A stretch of 64,000 bases of DNA, from positions 1 to 64,000 of the forward strand of contig QEVK01000017.1 of the NCBI GenBank assembly GCA_003577315.1, written 5' to 3'. The first letter of the stretch is position 1. Every line of letters starts with the position of its first letter. The translations under genes and the position numbers were made by a program. This DNA comes from Hyphomicrobiales bacterium. Lineage in GTDB: Bacteria; Pseudomonadota; Alphaproteobacteria; Rhizobiales; Rhizobiaceae. Positions 13,594-22,559 of this stretch are shown here, piece by piece. The notes under the pieces are model-generated. The model did not search any database. It worked only from the letters and a program-made list of their open reading frames with translations, and was not told the origin of the DNA.

Positions 13594-15198
13594 TCATGCC
13601 CCGGCTGCTTCCTCTGCGGCCTCGTCCTCCTCGCCCTCGGCGACGAGGTCGTCCTCGGAGATCCAGCCCATCTTCAGGCGGGCGGCCACCACCATCTGCT
13701 CGGCCTCGGCGCGGGAGACGCCGAAATCGGCCAGCACGCCGGGAAAGAACTTGGTCTCGCCGTCCTTGCGCTCCTTCCAGCCGACGAGGTCGTCGACGGC
13801 GTAGCCGGCGAAGTCCTCGACCGTCTTCACGCCGTCCTCGCCCAGCGCCACCATCATGGCGGTGGTGATGCCCGGCAGCTCGCGCAGCTCGTCCTCGACG
13901 CCCAGCTCGCGGCGCCTGGCGTCGTGCTCGGCCTCGATGCGGTCGAGATACTCGCGCGCGCGCATCTGGATCTCTTCCGCCGTGGCCTCGTCGAAGCCGT
14001 CGATGGAGGAAATCTCGTCGGCGTCGACATAGGCCACCTCCTCGACGGAGGTGAAGCCCTCGGAGGCCAGCACCTGGCCGACCATCTCGTCGACGTTCAA
14101 CGCATCCATGAACAGGGTCGAGCGCTCGACGAACTCCTTCTGGCGGCGCTCGCTCTCCTCCTGCTCGGTCAGGATGTCGATGTCCCAGCCGGTCAACTGC
14201 GAGGCCAGCCGCACGTTCTGGCCGCGGCGGCCGATGGCCAGCGAAAGCTGGTCGTCGGGCACGACGACCTCGATGCGCTCGGCATCCTCGTCGAGCACTA
14301 CCTTGGCCACCTCGGCCGGCTGAAGCGCGTTGACGATGAAGGCGGCGGCGTCCTGGCTCCACGGGATGATGTCGATCTTCTCGCCCTGGAGCTCGGCGAC
14401 CACGGCCTGCACGCGGCTGCCGCGCATGCCGACGCAGGCGCCGACCGGATCGATCGAGCTGTCGCGGGAGATCACCGCGATCTTGGCGCGCGAGCCCGGA
14501 TCGCGGGCCACCGACTTGATCTCGATGATGCCGTCGTAGATCTCCGGCACCTCCATGGTGAACAGCTTGGCCATGAACTGCGGATGGGTGCGCGACAGGA
14601 AGATCTGCGGCCCGCGCTGCTCGCGGCGCACGTCGTAGACATAGGCGCGCACGCGGTCGCCATACTTGAAGTTCTCGCGCGGGATCAGCTCGTCGCGGCG
14701 GATGATGCCCTCGCCGCGGCCGAGGTCGACCACGACGTTGCCGTACTCGACGCGCTTGACCGTGCCGTTGACGATCTCGCCGACGCGGTCCCTGTATTCC
14801 TCGAACTGGCGGTCGCGCTCGGCCTCGCGCACCTTCTGGACGATGACCTGCTTGGCCGACTGGGCGGCGATGCGGCCGAAATCCATCGGCGGCAGCTGCT
14901 CGGCGATGAAGTCGCCGATCTGGGCGTCGGGGTTGCGGTGGCGCGCGTCGGCCAGCGAGATCTCGCGGGCGTATTCCTCGACGTTCTCGACCACCTCCAG
15001 CAGCCGCTGCAATTTCATCTCGCCGGTGTTGGGGTTGATGTCGGCGCGGATGTTGGTCTCCTGGCCGTAGCGCGAGCGCGCCGCCTTCTGGATCGCGTCG
15101 GCCATGGCGGCGATCACGATTGACTTGTCGATCGCCTTCTCGCGCGCGACCGCATCGGCGATCTGCAGAAGCTCGAGCCTGTTTGCACTGACTGCCAT
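13594..15198 (-). CDS. nusA: Transcription termination/antitermination factor NusA
   Basis: This 534-residue RNA polymerase cofactor controls pausing, termination and antitermination. Visible domains are the N-terminal polymerase-binding region (from [20 protein letters not shown]), an S1 domain ([27 protein letters not shown]), tandem KH domains ([26 protein letters not shown] written here in part; [20 protein letters not shown]), and two acidic helix-hairpin-helix repeats at the C-terminus. GGGAGA lies upstream of the ATG. It is second in the rimP-nusA-ylxR-infB operon. Confidence 0.97.
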   Translation of the reverse strand: MAVSANRLELLQIADAVAREKAIDKSIVIAAMADAIQKAARSRYGQETNIRADINPNTGEMKLQRLLEVVENVEEYAREISLADARHRNPDAQIGDFIAEQLPPMDFGRIAAQSAKQVIVQKVREAERDRQFEEYRDRVGEIVNGTVKRVEYGNVVVDLGRGEGIIRRDELIPRENFKYGDRVRAYVYDVRREQRGPQIFLSRTHPQFMAKLFTMEVPEIYDGIIEIKSVARDPGSRAKIAVISRDSSIDPVGACVGMRGSRVQAVVAELQGEKIDIIPWSQDAAAFIVNALQPAEVAKVVLDEDAERIEVVVPDDQLSLAIGRRGQNVRLASQLTGWDIDILTEQEESERRQKEFVERSTLFMDALNVDEMVGQVLASEGFTSVEEVAYVDADEISSIDGFDEATAEEIQMRAREYLDRIEAEHDARRRELGVEDELRELPGITTAMMVALGEDGVKTVEDFAGYAVDDLVGWKERKDGETKFFPGVLADFGVSRAEAEQMVVAARLKMGWISEDDLVAEGEEDEAAEEAAGA

Positions 15199-15246
15199 CT
15201 TCGTCTCCCTGAGGCAGGTTCCCGGCGTCCCAGCCGGGCGTCCGGT

Positions 15247-15876
15247 TCAGTTTTCCGTTTCGGTTCCGTCTTCGATCCCGTCGGCGTCGCCGGCGTCGTC
15301 GCCGGCATTCCTCTTCGCCGCCTGGCGGGCTTCCTTGTCCTTGCGCAGCGCCTCCCGCACCAGCTCGTCGGTCAGGATCAGCTTCGCCTCGGCCAGCGCA
15401 TCGAAGGGGACGCGCACCGTGGGCTCCTCGCCATAGGCGGCCTGGTCGCGCTCGATCGTCACGGCCTCGTCGTCGGCGGCGACGATCCTGCCGCGGAAGC
15501 GCCTGCGCTCGGCCACCGGCACGGCGGTCTCCAGCTTGGCGAGATGGCCGAGCGCCGCGGCGAAGTCGTCCTTGCGCACCAGCGGCCGGTCGATGCCCGG
15601 CGAGGAGATTTCCAGATGATACGCCCTGTCGATCGGATCTTCCACATCGAGCGCCGGCGAGACGGCGCGGCTTGCCTCCTCGCAGCCGTCGACGTCCATG
15701 GTGCCGTCCTCGCGCTCGGCCATGATCTGCAGCGTCAGCCCGTTCTGGCCGGTCAGGCGCACGCGCACCAGCCGGAAGCCGGCCGCGGCCAGCACCGGGC
15801 GCACGATACCGGCGATGCGCGCGTCGAGGCCGGTCTCGCGGATGATGCGGTCGTCGCCCAAAAGCCCTTCGGTCAT
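15247..15876 (-). CDS. rimP: Ribosome maturation factor RimP
   Basis: This 209-residue 30S assembly factor is the first gene of the operon. Family features are [40 protein letters not shown] and the strongly conserved [20 protein letters not shown]. The C-terminal half has the SH3-like RimP-C region plus a family-specific Lys/Ala/Asp-rich tail. Its leader of about 75 nt carries a promoter-proximal terminator hairpin, described separately. Confidence 0.95.
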   Translation of the reverse strand: MTEGLLGDDRIIRETGLDARIAGIVRPVLAAAGFRLVRVRLTGQNGLTLQIMAEREDGTMDVDGCEEASRAVSPALDVEDPIDRAYHLEISSPGIDRPLVRKDDFAAALGHLAKLETAVPVAERRRFRGRIVAADDEAVTIERDQAAYGEEPTVRVPFDALAEAKLILTDELVREALRKDKEARQAAKRNAGDDAGDADGIEDGTETEN

Positions 15877-15899
15877 CTCGTCTCCATGGGCCGGCTAAC

Positions 15900-15930
15900 A
15901 AAAAAGAGCGGGACCGGGTGGACCCACTCT
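15900..15930 (-). terminator. Terminator/attenuator in the rimP leader
   Basis: On the minus strand, AGAGTGGG and CCCGCTCT pair as an 8-bp stem (one G-U) with a 10-nt loop, followed directly by six Ts. It sits between the operon promoter and the rimP start codon, so it would stop transcription before any gene unless relieved. A rimP-leader attenuator family has been described in alphaproteobacteria; I recognise the layout but cannot run the covariance model. Confidence 0.75.
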
Positions 15931-15958
15931 TCGCCGTACCGACCAAGAATTTGATGCT

Positions 15959-15987
15959 CATATAAAGGAAAGGACGCGGCTTATCAA
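15959..15987 (-). promoter_or_regulatory. Promoter of the rimP-nusA-ylxR-infB operon
   Basis: On the minus strand TTGATA is followed after exactly 17 bp by TATATG. This predicts a transcript starting near 15952, with a leader of about 75 nt ahead of rimP that contains the terminator hairpin. Confidence 0.65.
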
Positions 15988-16006
15988 GGTGCCGGGCGCG
16001 CCGCGC

Positions 16007-16477
16007 CTATTTGAACATGCCCTCGCGCAGGTTGATGCCGTGCTCGATATGGGCCTTGAGCGCGCACAGCATCTGCATCCAGCCCTGGCAGTTGCCGTAG
16101 GAGGCCCTGAGGCCCGCCTCGGTCTCGCGCCAGCCCTCCTCGGCGATGGTGACGAGGGTGCGCCCGTCGCCGGTCGGCTCGAAGGTCATCGTCACCGTGG
16201 TGAAGGACCCCGCCGCCCCGGCCTCGCCGCCGGCCGTGCCCTCCTCGGCCGCCCAGCGCAGCACGATCCGCCGGTCCTTCTCGACCTCGACCACCTCGAC
16301 CGGGAAGGCGCCGGGAAAGTCGTGGAAATCCCAATAGACGGTCGCGCCCGCCTCCAGGCGGCCGCGCGCGCCGCCGGTGGTGAAATAGCGCGACAGCTGC
16401 GCCGGATCGACGACGGCCTCGAACACCTCGGCCACGGGCCTCGCGATCCGGCCGGACACGGAGAACTTCAGCTCCAC
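16007..16477 (-). CDS. SRPBCC (AHSA1/START-like) domain protein
   Basis: This 156-residue single-domain protein is of the Aha1-C/SRPBCC type, with a hydrophobic ligand-binding helix-grip fold. Supporting segments are [60 protein letters not shown] and the C-terminal [20 protein letters not shown] helix. The GTG at 16477 is chosen because a perfect AGGAGG lies six bases upstream. It is divergent from an arsR gene with only 79 bp between them, an arrangement common for SRPBCC/ArsR pairs, so the regulator probably controls both. The ligand is unknown. Confidence 0.85.
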   Translation of the reverse strand: MELKFSVSGRIARPVAEVFEAVVDPAQLSRYFTTGGARGRLEAGATVYWDFHDFPGAFPVEVVEVEKDRRIVLRWAAEEGTAGGEAGAAGSFTTVTMTFEPTGDGRTLVTIAEEGWRETEAGLRASYGNCQGWMQMLCALKAHIEHGINLREGMFK

Positions 16478-16519
16478 GGTCGGCCTCCTGTGCCTGCCGG
16501 CCCGCCCGACGATCGGGCC

Positions 16520-16563
16520 GCTTGTTGGACGCCACATCATGTTATAAAAATACAATATGTCAA
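16520..16563. promoter_or_regulatory. Divergent promoter/operator between SRPBCC gene and arsR
   Basis: This AT-rich island in GC-rich DNA holds back-to-back promoter elements. On minus, TTGACA (16558-16563) is followed after 16 bp by CATGAT for the SRPBCC gene. On plus, TATAAA (16543-16548) sits so that transcription would start almost at the arsR ATG. An imperfect dyad CATGTTAT / ACAATATG overlaps both and is a plausible ArsR operator. Confidence 0.55.
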
Positions 16564-16880
16564 GCGAAGCCGATTCGGACAGGATTTTCAGGGCCTTGGC
16601 GGCGCCGGTCCGCCGCGCGATCCTCGACGCGCTCAAGGACCGGCCGCGGATGACGGGCGAGTTGTGCGCCGCCTTCCCGGCGCTCGACCGCTGCACGGTG
16701 ATGCAGCACCTCAAGGTGCTGGAGGAGGCCGATCTGGTGATCGTGCGGCGCAAGGGGCGGGAACGCTGGAACCATCTCAACCCCCTGCCGATCAAGCGCA
16801 TCCACGACCGCTGGATCGGCCCCTACGCCGCGCGGGCCGTCGACCTGCTCGACCGGCTGAAGACCGATCTCGAGGGCTGA
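16557..16880 (+). CDS. ArsR-family transcriptional regulator
   Basis: This 107-residue winged-helix repressor has a start ([20 protein letters not shown]) and recognition region ([30 protein letters not shown]) typical of the metal-independent ArsR subgroup paired with SRPBCC proteins. Only one Cys pair-like position (LCAAF...DRC) is present and the classic metal-binding CxC box is absent, so metal sensing is unlikely. No ribosome-binding site precedes the ATG, and the TATAAA box is 8 bp upstream, so the mRNA is probably leaderless. It likely represses itself and the divergent SRPBCC gene. Confidence 0.88.
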   Translation: MSSEADSDRIFRALAAPVRRAILDALKDRPRMTGELCAAFPALDRCTVMQHLKVLEEADLVIVRRKGRERWNHLNPLPIKRIHDRWIGPYAARAVDLLDRLKTDLEG

Positions 16881-16963
16881 CGCGGCCGGCGCGGGTTTGG
16901 AGCCCGCCGCGGCCGCTGCTAGAACGGGTCCGGGGTGATTCGCGCGACAGTTCCGGTGATTTC

Positions 16964-18541
16964 ATGGAGCGCCTTGCCGGCAAGGTGATATTGCTGTGGG
17001 GATGGCGGCGGGCGCTCGCGGCGCTGGCCGCCGGCGCGTTTGCCGCGCTGTCGCAGCCGCCCTTCGACTTCTTCGCCGCCTGCTTCGTCTCCTTCCCGGT
17101 CCTCGTCTGGCTCCTCGACGGCGCGGCGAGCCAGCCGGGCGAGCGCCTTGTGCGCCGGGCATTGCGGCCCTTCGCCATCGGCTGGTGGTTCGGCTTCGGC
17201 TATTTCCTCGCCGGCCTGTGGTGGACGGGCGCGGCACTTCTGGTCGAGGCCGAGCTGTTCGCGTGGGCGCTGCCCGTCGCCGTCGTCGGCCTGCCGGCGC
17301 TGCTTGGCGCCTTCTACGGGCTCGCCGCCATGCTGGCGCGGCTGATGTGGAGCGACGGGGCCGGCCGCATCGCCGCGCTCGCCGTTTCCTTCGCGCTCGC
17401 GGAGTGGCTGCGCAGCTTCGTGCTAACCGGCTTTCCGTGGAACGCGATCGGCCAGGCGGCGATGCCGGTGCCGCTCCTGATGCAGTCGGTCGGCGTCGTC
17501 GGCATGGCGGGCGTCAACGCGCTCGCCGTGTTCGTGTTTTCCGCGCCCGCGCTCGCCGCCTCGCGCCGCGGGCGCGCCGCGGGGCTCGCCGTCGCCGCGC
17601 TCGCCGTCGCGCTCCATGCCGGCTACGGCCTCTGGCGGCTTTCGACCGCCGAAGCCGCGCCGCCGGCGCTGGTGAACGTGCGCATCGTCCAGCCCTCGGT
17701 CGACCAGGCCGAGAAGTGGGACGCCTCGGTGCGCCAGCGCATCTTCCGCGCGCTGATCGACCTGTCGGCCCGCCCGCCGGCCGAGGGGGCCCCCGCGCCC
17801 GGGCTGATCGTGTGGCCGGAGACGTCGGTTCCCTTCATCCTGTCCGAGCAGCCCGAGGCGCTGGTGGCGCTGGCCGACCTCGTCGGCGACGGCCAGACCC
17901 TGATGGCGGGCGCGGTGCGCATCGAAGGCGAGCGGGCCGACGCGCGCTACTACAACGCCATCGTGGCCATCGATTCCGCCGGCGAGATCGTCGACGCCGC
18001 CGACAAGTTGTGGCTGGTGCCCTTCGGCGAGTTCATGCCCTTCGCCGATCTTCTGTCGCGCATCGGCGTCGAGAAGCTGGTGCGCTCGGTCTCCGCCTTC
18101 TCGGCCGGCAGCCAGCGCAACCTTCTGTCGACGCAGGGCGGCGCGACGGCGCTGCCCTTCATCTGCTACGAGATCATCTTTCCCGGCACGGCCGGCTACG
18201 GCGACACGAAGGCCGACTTCATCCTCAACGTCACCAACGACGCCTGGTTCGGCGACACGCCGGGCCCGTACCAGCATTTCCGGCAGGCGCAGATCCGCGC
18301 CGTGGAGGCGGGGCGGCCGCTGGTGCGCGCCGCCAACAACGGCATTTCGGGCGTCATCGACGCCTATGGGCGGGTGATCGACGCCTTCGCGCTCGACGCG
18401 GTCGGCGCCCTCGACGTGGCGGTGCCGCGCCAGCGCCTGGCCTCGCCCGCCGGCCGGCCGGAACTGGCGGGGCTCGCCGTCGTTTTCCTGCTTGCGCTGT
18501 GGGCCGCGCTCGGCCTGCGCGCGGCGGTCAACGCGGATTGA
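16964..18541 (+). CDS. lnt: Apolipoprotein N-acyltransferase
   Basis: This 525-residue inner-membrane enzyme adds the third acyl chain to lipoproteins. About six to eight hydrophobic helices occupy residues 1-210, followed by a nitrilase-type catalytic domain. The Glu-Lys-Cys triad is visible: [23 protein letters not shown] and ICYEIIFPG. The [15 protein letters not shown] motif is also intact, and a final membrane helix ends the protein. The ATG at 16964 begins [20 protein letters not shown] promoter for the next gene overlaps its stop codon. Confidence 0.96.
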   Translation: MERLAGKVILLWGWRRALAALAAGAFAALSQPPFDFFAACFVSFPVLVWLLDGAASQPGERLVRRALRPFAIGWWFGFGYFLAGLWWTGAALLVEAELFAWALPVAVVGLPALLGAFYGLAAMLARLMWSDGAGRIAALAVSFALAEWLRSFVLTGFPWNAIGQAAMPVPLLMQSVGVVGMAGVNALAVFVFSAPALAASRRGRAAGLAVAALAVALHAGYGLWRLSTAEAAPPALVNVRIVQPSVDQAEKWDASVRQRIFRALIDLSARPPAEGAPAPGLIVWPETSVPFILSEQPEALVALADLVGDGQTLMAGAVRIEGERADARYYNAIVAIDSAGEIVDAADKLWLVPFGEFMPFADLLSRIGVEKLVRSVSAFSAGSQRNLLSTQGGATALPFICYEIIFPGTAGYGDTKADFILNVTNDAWFGDTPGPYQHFRQAQIRAVEAGRPLVRAANNGISGVIDAYGRVIDAFALDAVGALDVAVPRQRLASPAGRPELAGLAVVFLLALWAALGLRAAVNAD

Positions 18542-18566
18542 CATGGGTATATTAGCGACTCATAGT
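18538..18566 (+). promoter_or_regulatory. Promoter of the XRE-family regulator, overlapping the lnt stop
   Basis: TTGACA, which contains the lnt TGA stop, is followed after 17 bp by CATAGT. Two GANTC sites (18557-18561 and 18586-18590) flank the predicted start, so CcrM-type methylation could influence it. The leader to the ATG at 18684 is about 110 nt. Confidence 0.6.
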
Positions 18567-18683
18567 GCCGCCACGTTTCCCGCGGGATTCGAGAAGCTGG
18601 ACCGTCGGGGGGCGGAGCCGGCAGGTCGCCTTGGCCAGGAGCGCCGGCCCGGCGGGCCACAGGCGGCGACGGTGAGGGGAATC

Positions 18684-19088
18684 ATGGCGGAAAGCAAGAA
18701 GAAGCCCAATCCGATCGACGTCCATGTCGGGGGACGCATCCGCCTGCGGCGCAACGTGCTGGGCATGAGCCAGGAAAAGCTCGGCGAGCATCTGGGCATC
18801 ACCTTCCAGCAGGTCCAGAAATACGAGAAGGGCACCAACCGCGTCGGCGCCAGCCGCCTGCAGGCCATCGCCTCGATCCTCGAGGTTCCCGTCTCCTATT
18901 TCTTCGAGGGCGCGCCGGGCGGCGGCGGCGCCGAAGGCTTCGCCGAGGACAGCCAGACCGCCTATGTCGTCGATTTCCTGTCCAGCACCGAGGGGCTGCT
19001 GCTCAACCGCGCCTTCGCCCGCATCGGCGACCCGAAGGTGCGGCGCAGGATCATCGACCTGGTGCGCACGCTGGCCGACGACGAGTGA
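18684..19088 (+). CDS. XRE-family helix-turn-helix transcriptional regulator
   Basis: This 134-residue protein has a Cro/C1 helix-turn-helix near the N-terminus (GGRIRLRRNVLGMSQEKLGEHLGITFQQVQKYEKG) and a C-terminal tail ending in FARIGDPKVRRRIIDLVRTLADDE. Proteins of this type sit next to metK across the Rhizobiales; some have been named PhrR-like, but I cannot confirm that name. GAGGGGA lies seven bases upstream of the chosen ATG. It has its own promoter overlapping lnt and lies about 160 bp upstream of metK, which has a separate promoter. The target genes are unknown. Confidence 0.88.
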   Translation: MAESKKKPNPIDVHVGGRIRLRRNVLGMSQEKLGEHLGITFQQVQKYEKGTNRVGASRLQAIASILEVPVSYFFEGAPGGGGAEGFAEDSQTAYVVDFLSSTEGLLLNRAFARIGDPKVRRRIIDLVRTLADDE

Positions 19089-19165
19089 CGGCGCCGGCCG
19101 CGCGCGCCGTTTAACTATAGGGAATCTCTTTCCCCTTCCCCGCTTCCGCGTGGCCGTTTGTCTGC

Positions 19166-19193
19166 TTGACGCGGCAAGGCGCGCACAGATAAC
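19166..19193 (+). promoter_or_regulatory. metK promoter
   Basis: TTGACG is followed after 16 bp by GATAAC. The predicted transcript begins near 19200, leaving a leader of only about 45 nt before metK. That is too short for a known SAM riboswitch. Confidence 0.55.
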
Positions 19194-19246
19194 TAACGGC
19201 GCTTTGGCCGGGGACCGCCCGGCTTTTCTTTCATGAGGGGATGCCC

Positions 19247-20491
19247 GTGTCTCGCCGCAACTATCTTTTCACCAGTGAGTCCGTTTCCGAAGGCCACCCC
19301 GACAAGGTGTGCGACCGCATCTCCGACGAGATCGTCGACCTCGTCTATCGCGAGGCGAGGAAGACCGGAACGGACCCGTGGACGGTGCGCATCGCCGCCG
19401 AGACGCTGGCAACCACCAACCGGGTGATCATCGCCGGCGAGGTCCGGGTTCCCGACTCGCTGCTCAAGACCGACAGGAACGGCAACAAGGTCATCAACCC
19501 GGCCAAGTTCAGGTCGGTCGCGCGCAAGGCGATCCGCGACATCGGCTACGAGCAGGACGGCTTCCACTGGAAGACGGTGAAGATCGACGTGCTGCTTCAT
19601 CCGCAGTCGGCCGACATCGCGCAAGGGGTGGACAACGCGGCCGACCGCCAGGGCGAGGAAGGCGCGGGCGACCAGGGCATCATGTTCGGCTATGCCTGCA
19701 ACGAGACGCCCGACCTGATGCCGGCGCCGATCTACTACAGCCACCGCATCCTCGAGCTTCTGTCGGCCGCCCGCCACAAGGGCGAGGGCGATGTCGGCAG
19801 GCTCGGCCCCGACGCCAAGAGCCAGGTGACGGTGCGCTATGTCGACGGCAAGGCCGCCGAGGCGACCTCGATCGTGCTGTCGACCCAGCATCTCGACGAG
19901 AGCTGGGATTCCCGGAAGGTGCGCCAGGTCGTCGAGCCCTATGTCCGCGAGGCGCTGGGCGACCTGAAGATCGCCGACGACTGCAACTGGTACATCAACC
20001 CGACCGGCAAGTTCGTGATCGGCGGGCCGGACGGCGACGCCGGGCTGACGGGGCGCAAGATCATCGTCGACACCTATGGCGGCTCGGCCCCCCATGGCGG
20101 CGGCGCCTTCTCCGGCAAGGACACGACCAAGGTCGACCGCTCGGCGGCCTATGCCGCGCGCTACCTGGCCAAGAACGTCGTGGCGGCGGGGCTGGCCGAG
20201 CGCTGCACCATCCAGCTCTCCTACGCCATCGGCGTCGCCCAGCCGCTGTCGGTCTATGTCGACCTGCACGGCACGGGCAGGAACGTCGGCGACGAGCAGG
20301 TCGAGGCCGCCATCCGCAAGGTGATGGACCTGTCGCCGAGCGGAATCCGCCGGCACCTCGACCTGAACAGGCCGATCTATGCCCGCACCGCCGCCTACGG
20401 CCATTTCGGCCGCAAGCCCGGCCGCGACGGCTCCTTCTCGTGGGAGAGGACCGATCTCACCAGGGCGCTGAAGCAGGCGATCGCCGCCTGA
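19247..20491 (+). CDS. metK: S-adenosylmethionine synthetase
   Basis: This enzyme makes SAM from methionine and ATP. All signature motifs are present: [38 protein letters not shown] (the flexible active-site loop) and [19 protein letters not shown]. At 414 residues it is slightly longer than enteric MetK, with extra segments typical of rhizobial forms. The GTG at 19247 is preferred because GAGGGG ends six bases before it; an ATG at 19241 would have no spacing from that site. trmB follows 22 bp downstream. Confidence 0.95.
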   Translation: MSRRNYLFTSESVSEGHPDKVCDRISDEIVDLVYREARKTGTDPWTVRIAAETLATTNRVIIAGEVRVPDSLLKTDRNGNKVINPAKFRSVARKAIRDIGYEQDGFHWKTVKIDVLLHPQSADIAQGVDNAADRQGEEGAGDQGIMFGYACNETPDLMPAPIYYSHRILELLSAARHKGEGDVGRLGPDAKSQVTVRYVDGKAAEATSIVLSTQHLDESWDSRKVRQVVEPYVREALGDLKIADDCNWYINPTGKFVIGGPDGDAGLTGRKIIVDTYGGSAPHGGGAFSGKDTTKVDRSAAYAARYLAKNVVAAGLAERCTIQLSYAIGVAQPLSVYVDLHGTGRNVGDEQVEAAIRKVMDLSPSGIRRHLDLNRPIYARTAAYGHFGRKPGRDGSFSWERTDLTRALKQAIAA

Positions 20492-20513
20492 GCGCGGACG
20501 CCGGCGGCCGGCC

Positions 20514-21212
20514 ATGGCAGAGCAACGTCGCACACGCTCGACCGAGGCGTTCTTCGGCCGCCGCAGGGGCAAGACGCTGCGCCCGGCGCAGGCGCAGATC
20601 GCGGCCGAGCTTCTGCCGCGCCTGAGGCTCGACCTGTCGCGGCCGGCGCCGGCCGACCTTTCGAGCCTGTTTGCCGTGCCCGTCTCGGCGGTGCGGCTGG
20701 AGATCGGCTTCGGCGGCGGCGAGCACCTCCACCACGAGGCCGGCCGCTTCCCCGCCGCCGGCTTCATCGGCGTCGAGCCCTTCGTCAATGGCATGGCGAA
20801 ATTCCTGTCGCGGCTCCATGAGGAGCCGCGGCCGAACCTGCGCCTCTACGACGACGACGCCACGCGGCTGCTCGACTGGCTGCCGGACGGCTCGCTCGAC
20901 GGCATCGACCTGTTCTATCCCGACCCGTGGCCGAAGAAGCGGCACTTCAAGCGGCGCTTCGTCAACCCCGCCAATCTCGACCGCTTCGCGCGGGTGATGA
21001 AGGGCGGCGGCCGCTTCCGCTTCGCCTCCGACATCGACAGCTATGTCGACTGGACGCTGCTCGCCTGCGAGGCGCACGGCGCCTTCGCCTGGCAGGCGCG
21101 GTCGGCGCTCGACTGGCGCACGCCTTACGAGGGCTGGCCCGGCACGCGCTACGAGGCCAAGGCGATCCGCGAGGGCCGCACCCCCGCCTACCTCACCTTC
21201 CTGCGCAAATAG
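20514..21212 (+). CDS. trmB: tRNA (guanine-N7-)-methyltransferase
   Basis: This 232-residue SAM-dependent enzyme makes m7G46 in tRNA. The SAM site reads [16 protein letters not shown], and the family-specific segments [20 protein letters not shown] and [20 protein letters not shown] are intact. It lies 22 bp downstream of metK on the same strand, so it is probably co-transcribed with the gene for its methyl donor. Confidence 0.95.
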   Translation: MAEQRRTRSTEAFFGRRRGKTLRPAQAQIAAELLPRLRLDLSRPAPADLSSLFAVPVSAVRLEIGFGGGEHLHHEAGRFPAAGFIGVEPFVNGMAKFLSRLHEEPRPNLRLYDDDATRLLDWLPDGSLDGIDLFYPDPWPKKRHFKRRFVNPANLDRFARVMKGGGRFRFASDIDSYVDWTLLACEAHGAFAWQARSALDWRTPYEGWPGTRYEAKAIREGRTPAYLTFLRK

Positions 21213-21233
21213 GAACGCTTGCGCCCGCCCGGC

Positions 21234-21398
21234 TCAGTAGCGGCGGATGCGGTGGAACTGGTCGGGGTCGATGCCGAGGCGCTTCAGGTCGGCGTCGCCG
21301 GGCTGGCGGTGCCGGCGCGTGGCCGCCGAGACGGCAAGCGCGCTGTCGAGGACGTCGAGGAAGCCGGCGAACCCCCTGGCGAAAGAGCGGGTGGACAT
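21234..21398 (-). CDS. DUF1127 small protein
   Basis: This 54-residue protein begins MSTRSFARGFAGFLDVLDSA and ends with the DUF1127 signature: DLKRLGIDPDQFHRIRRY, an Arg-rich tail after an L-x-x-LGI-D-P motif. AGGAAGGA lies eight bases upstream of the ATG at 21398. Small DUF1127 proteins in Rhizobiales have been tied to phosphate, carbon and RNA turnover phenotypes, and their tails can bind RNA. It is convergent with trmB, with only 21 bp between stops. Recognition of the family is good; the role here is unknown. Confidence 0.8.
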   Translation of the reverse strand: MSTRSFARGFAGFLDVLDSALAVSAATRRHRQPGDADLKRLGIDPDQFHRIRRY

Positions 21399-21604
21399 GG
21401 CTGTCGTCCTTCCTGTTGCCTGTTGTGCGATGCAACACAGGTAGGAAGGCCGGTGCCGGCCCGCTAGCGGCGCGGCCCGCTTGCGGCGATGCGCCGCGGG
21501 ACGACCGTTTCACGGCTCCTTGGAGGCGACGAAACGGTCCTTCTTCCGTGCTTCCGCGATGGCGGACGCGAGGCCGCTTCGCGTTCTCCCGGAACCGCCC
21601 CGGA

Positions 21605-22420
21605 TCAGTTGGTGTTGCGCTCCTCGTCGCGGAGCTGGCTCCAGGTGTTCTGCTGGGCGAGCATCGAGCGCAGATAGGCGACGTTGGCGCTGGCCTGGTC
21701 GGGCGACAGTTCGCGGGTGGCGATCTCCTCGGCCTCCTTGAAGCGGCCCTGAAGCCCGACCACGAGGGCGAGGTTCTGGCGCACGCGGCTGTCGGCGCCC
21801 GGGGCCTGCGCGGCCTGGCGCATGTGGGTCTCGGCGCTCTTCAGGTCGCCGCTCAGCACATAGGACATGCCGAGATTGGACAGGACGGTCGGCTCGCCCG
21901 GCTTCATCTCCAGCGCGCGGCGATAGAGGCGGCGCGCCTCGTCCTGCTGGCCGAGCTGGTCGAGGATGGCGGCCTCGGCCGAGATCAGCTTCCAGTCGGG
22001 ATATTCCGGGGTCTGGGCGCGGCGCACGGCGTCGAGCGCCGGCTCCAGCTCACCGGCCGCGGCCAGCGCCTTGCCGTAGCCGGCCAGCACCTGCCGCTCG
22101 GTGGGATGATCGATGGCGAGCTTGCGCATCACCGCCAGCGACTGGTCGTTGCGGCCGCTCATCTGCAACGCCTGCGCGTAGCGCATGGCCGTGCTCAGAT
22201 CCCTGGAGTTCCTCGCGTAGGCGCGGCCGAGCGAATCGACGCTCGAGGCCAGCTCCGGCGCCGACATCGTCTCCAGCGGCCGTCCCGAATCGCGCGACAC
22301 CGAGCCGGTGCTCATGCGGTCCTTGCCGGCGCAGCCGGCAAGCGACAGCGCCGCCACCACGGCAAGGGCGGCAACGCCGAGGCGTTTACCCGTTGCGTTC
22401 GCGTCGTGGTTGGTCAACAT
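21605..22420 (-). CDS. tadD: TPR lipoprotein, TadD-like pilus assembly factor
   Basis: This 271-residue lipoprotein has a signal with lipobox LSLAGC and then about four to five tetratricopeptide repeats, for example WKLISAEAAILDQLGQQDEA, EPTVLSNLGMSYVLSGDLKS and VRQNLALVVGLQGRFKEAEE. TadD supports secretin and pilus assembly in the Tad/Flp system. The start at 22420 gives MLTNHDANATGKRL. It lies about 17 kb from the tad cluster in this window and is transcribed alone. A 14-bp motif about 80 bp upstream is nearly identical to one upstream of cpaB, supporting the Tad assignment. The alternative is a generic TPR lipoprotein. Confidence 0.78.
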   Translation of the reverse strand: MLTNHDANATGKRLGVAALAVVAALSLAGCAGKDRMSTGSVSRDSGRPLETMSAPELASSVDSLGRAYARNSRDLSTAMRYAQALQMSGRNDQSLAVMRKLAIDHPTERQVLAGYGKALAAAGELEPALDAVRRAQTPEYPDWKLISAEAAILDQLGQQDEARRLYRRALEMKPGEPTVLSNLGMSYVLSGDLKSAETHMRQAAQAPGADSRVRQNLALVVGLQGRFKEAEEIATRELSPDQASANVAYLRSMLAQQNTWSQLRDEERNTN

Positions 22421-22497
22421 CGGCCTCACGTCTCCATCGGTGATGCGGCCCGCGACGATGCCGTCCACCGGGGCCCAAGGCTGAAGACGAGCAATAT

Positions 22498-22522
22498 TCC
22501 GTTAACCCTAACGGACGGTTAA
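22498..22522. promoter_or_regulatory. TTAGGGTTAA motif and dyads between tadD and the M17 peptidase
   Basis: The minus strand carries TTAGGGTTAACGGA (22498-22511), matching the cpaB-region motif at 13 of 14 bases. The same stretch forms the dyads CCGTTA/TAACGG (4-bp gap) and TTAACC/GGTTAA. TTAACC resembles a CtrA half-site, which makes CtrA control of tadD possible. Confidence 0.5.
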
Positions 22523-22559
22523 GGCCGCGCCGCCGTCCGCATCCGAGGACGAGGACATC

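Noticed and set aside
19089..19246. SAM riboswitch ahead of metK
   Set aside because: The promoter lies only about 45 nt before the start codon, and I see none of the SAM-II or SAM/SAH core sequences.
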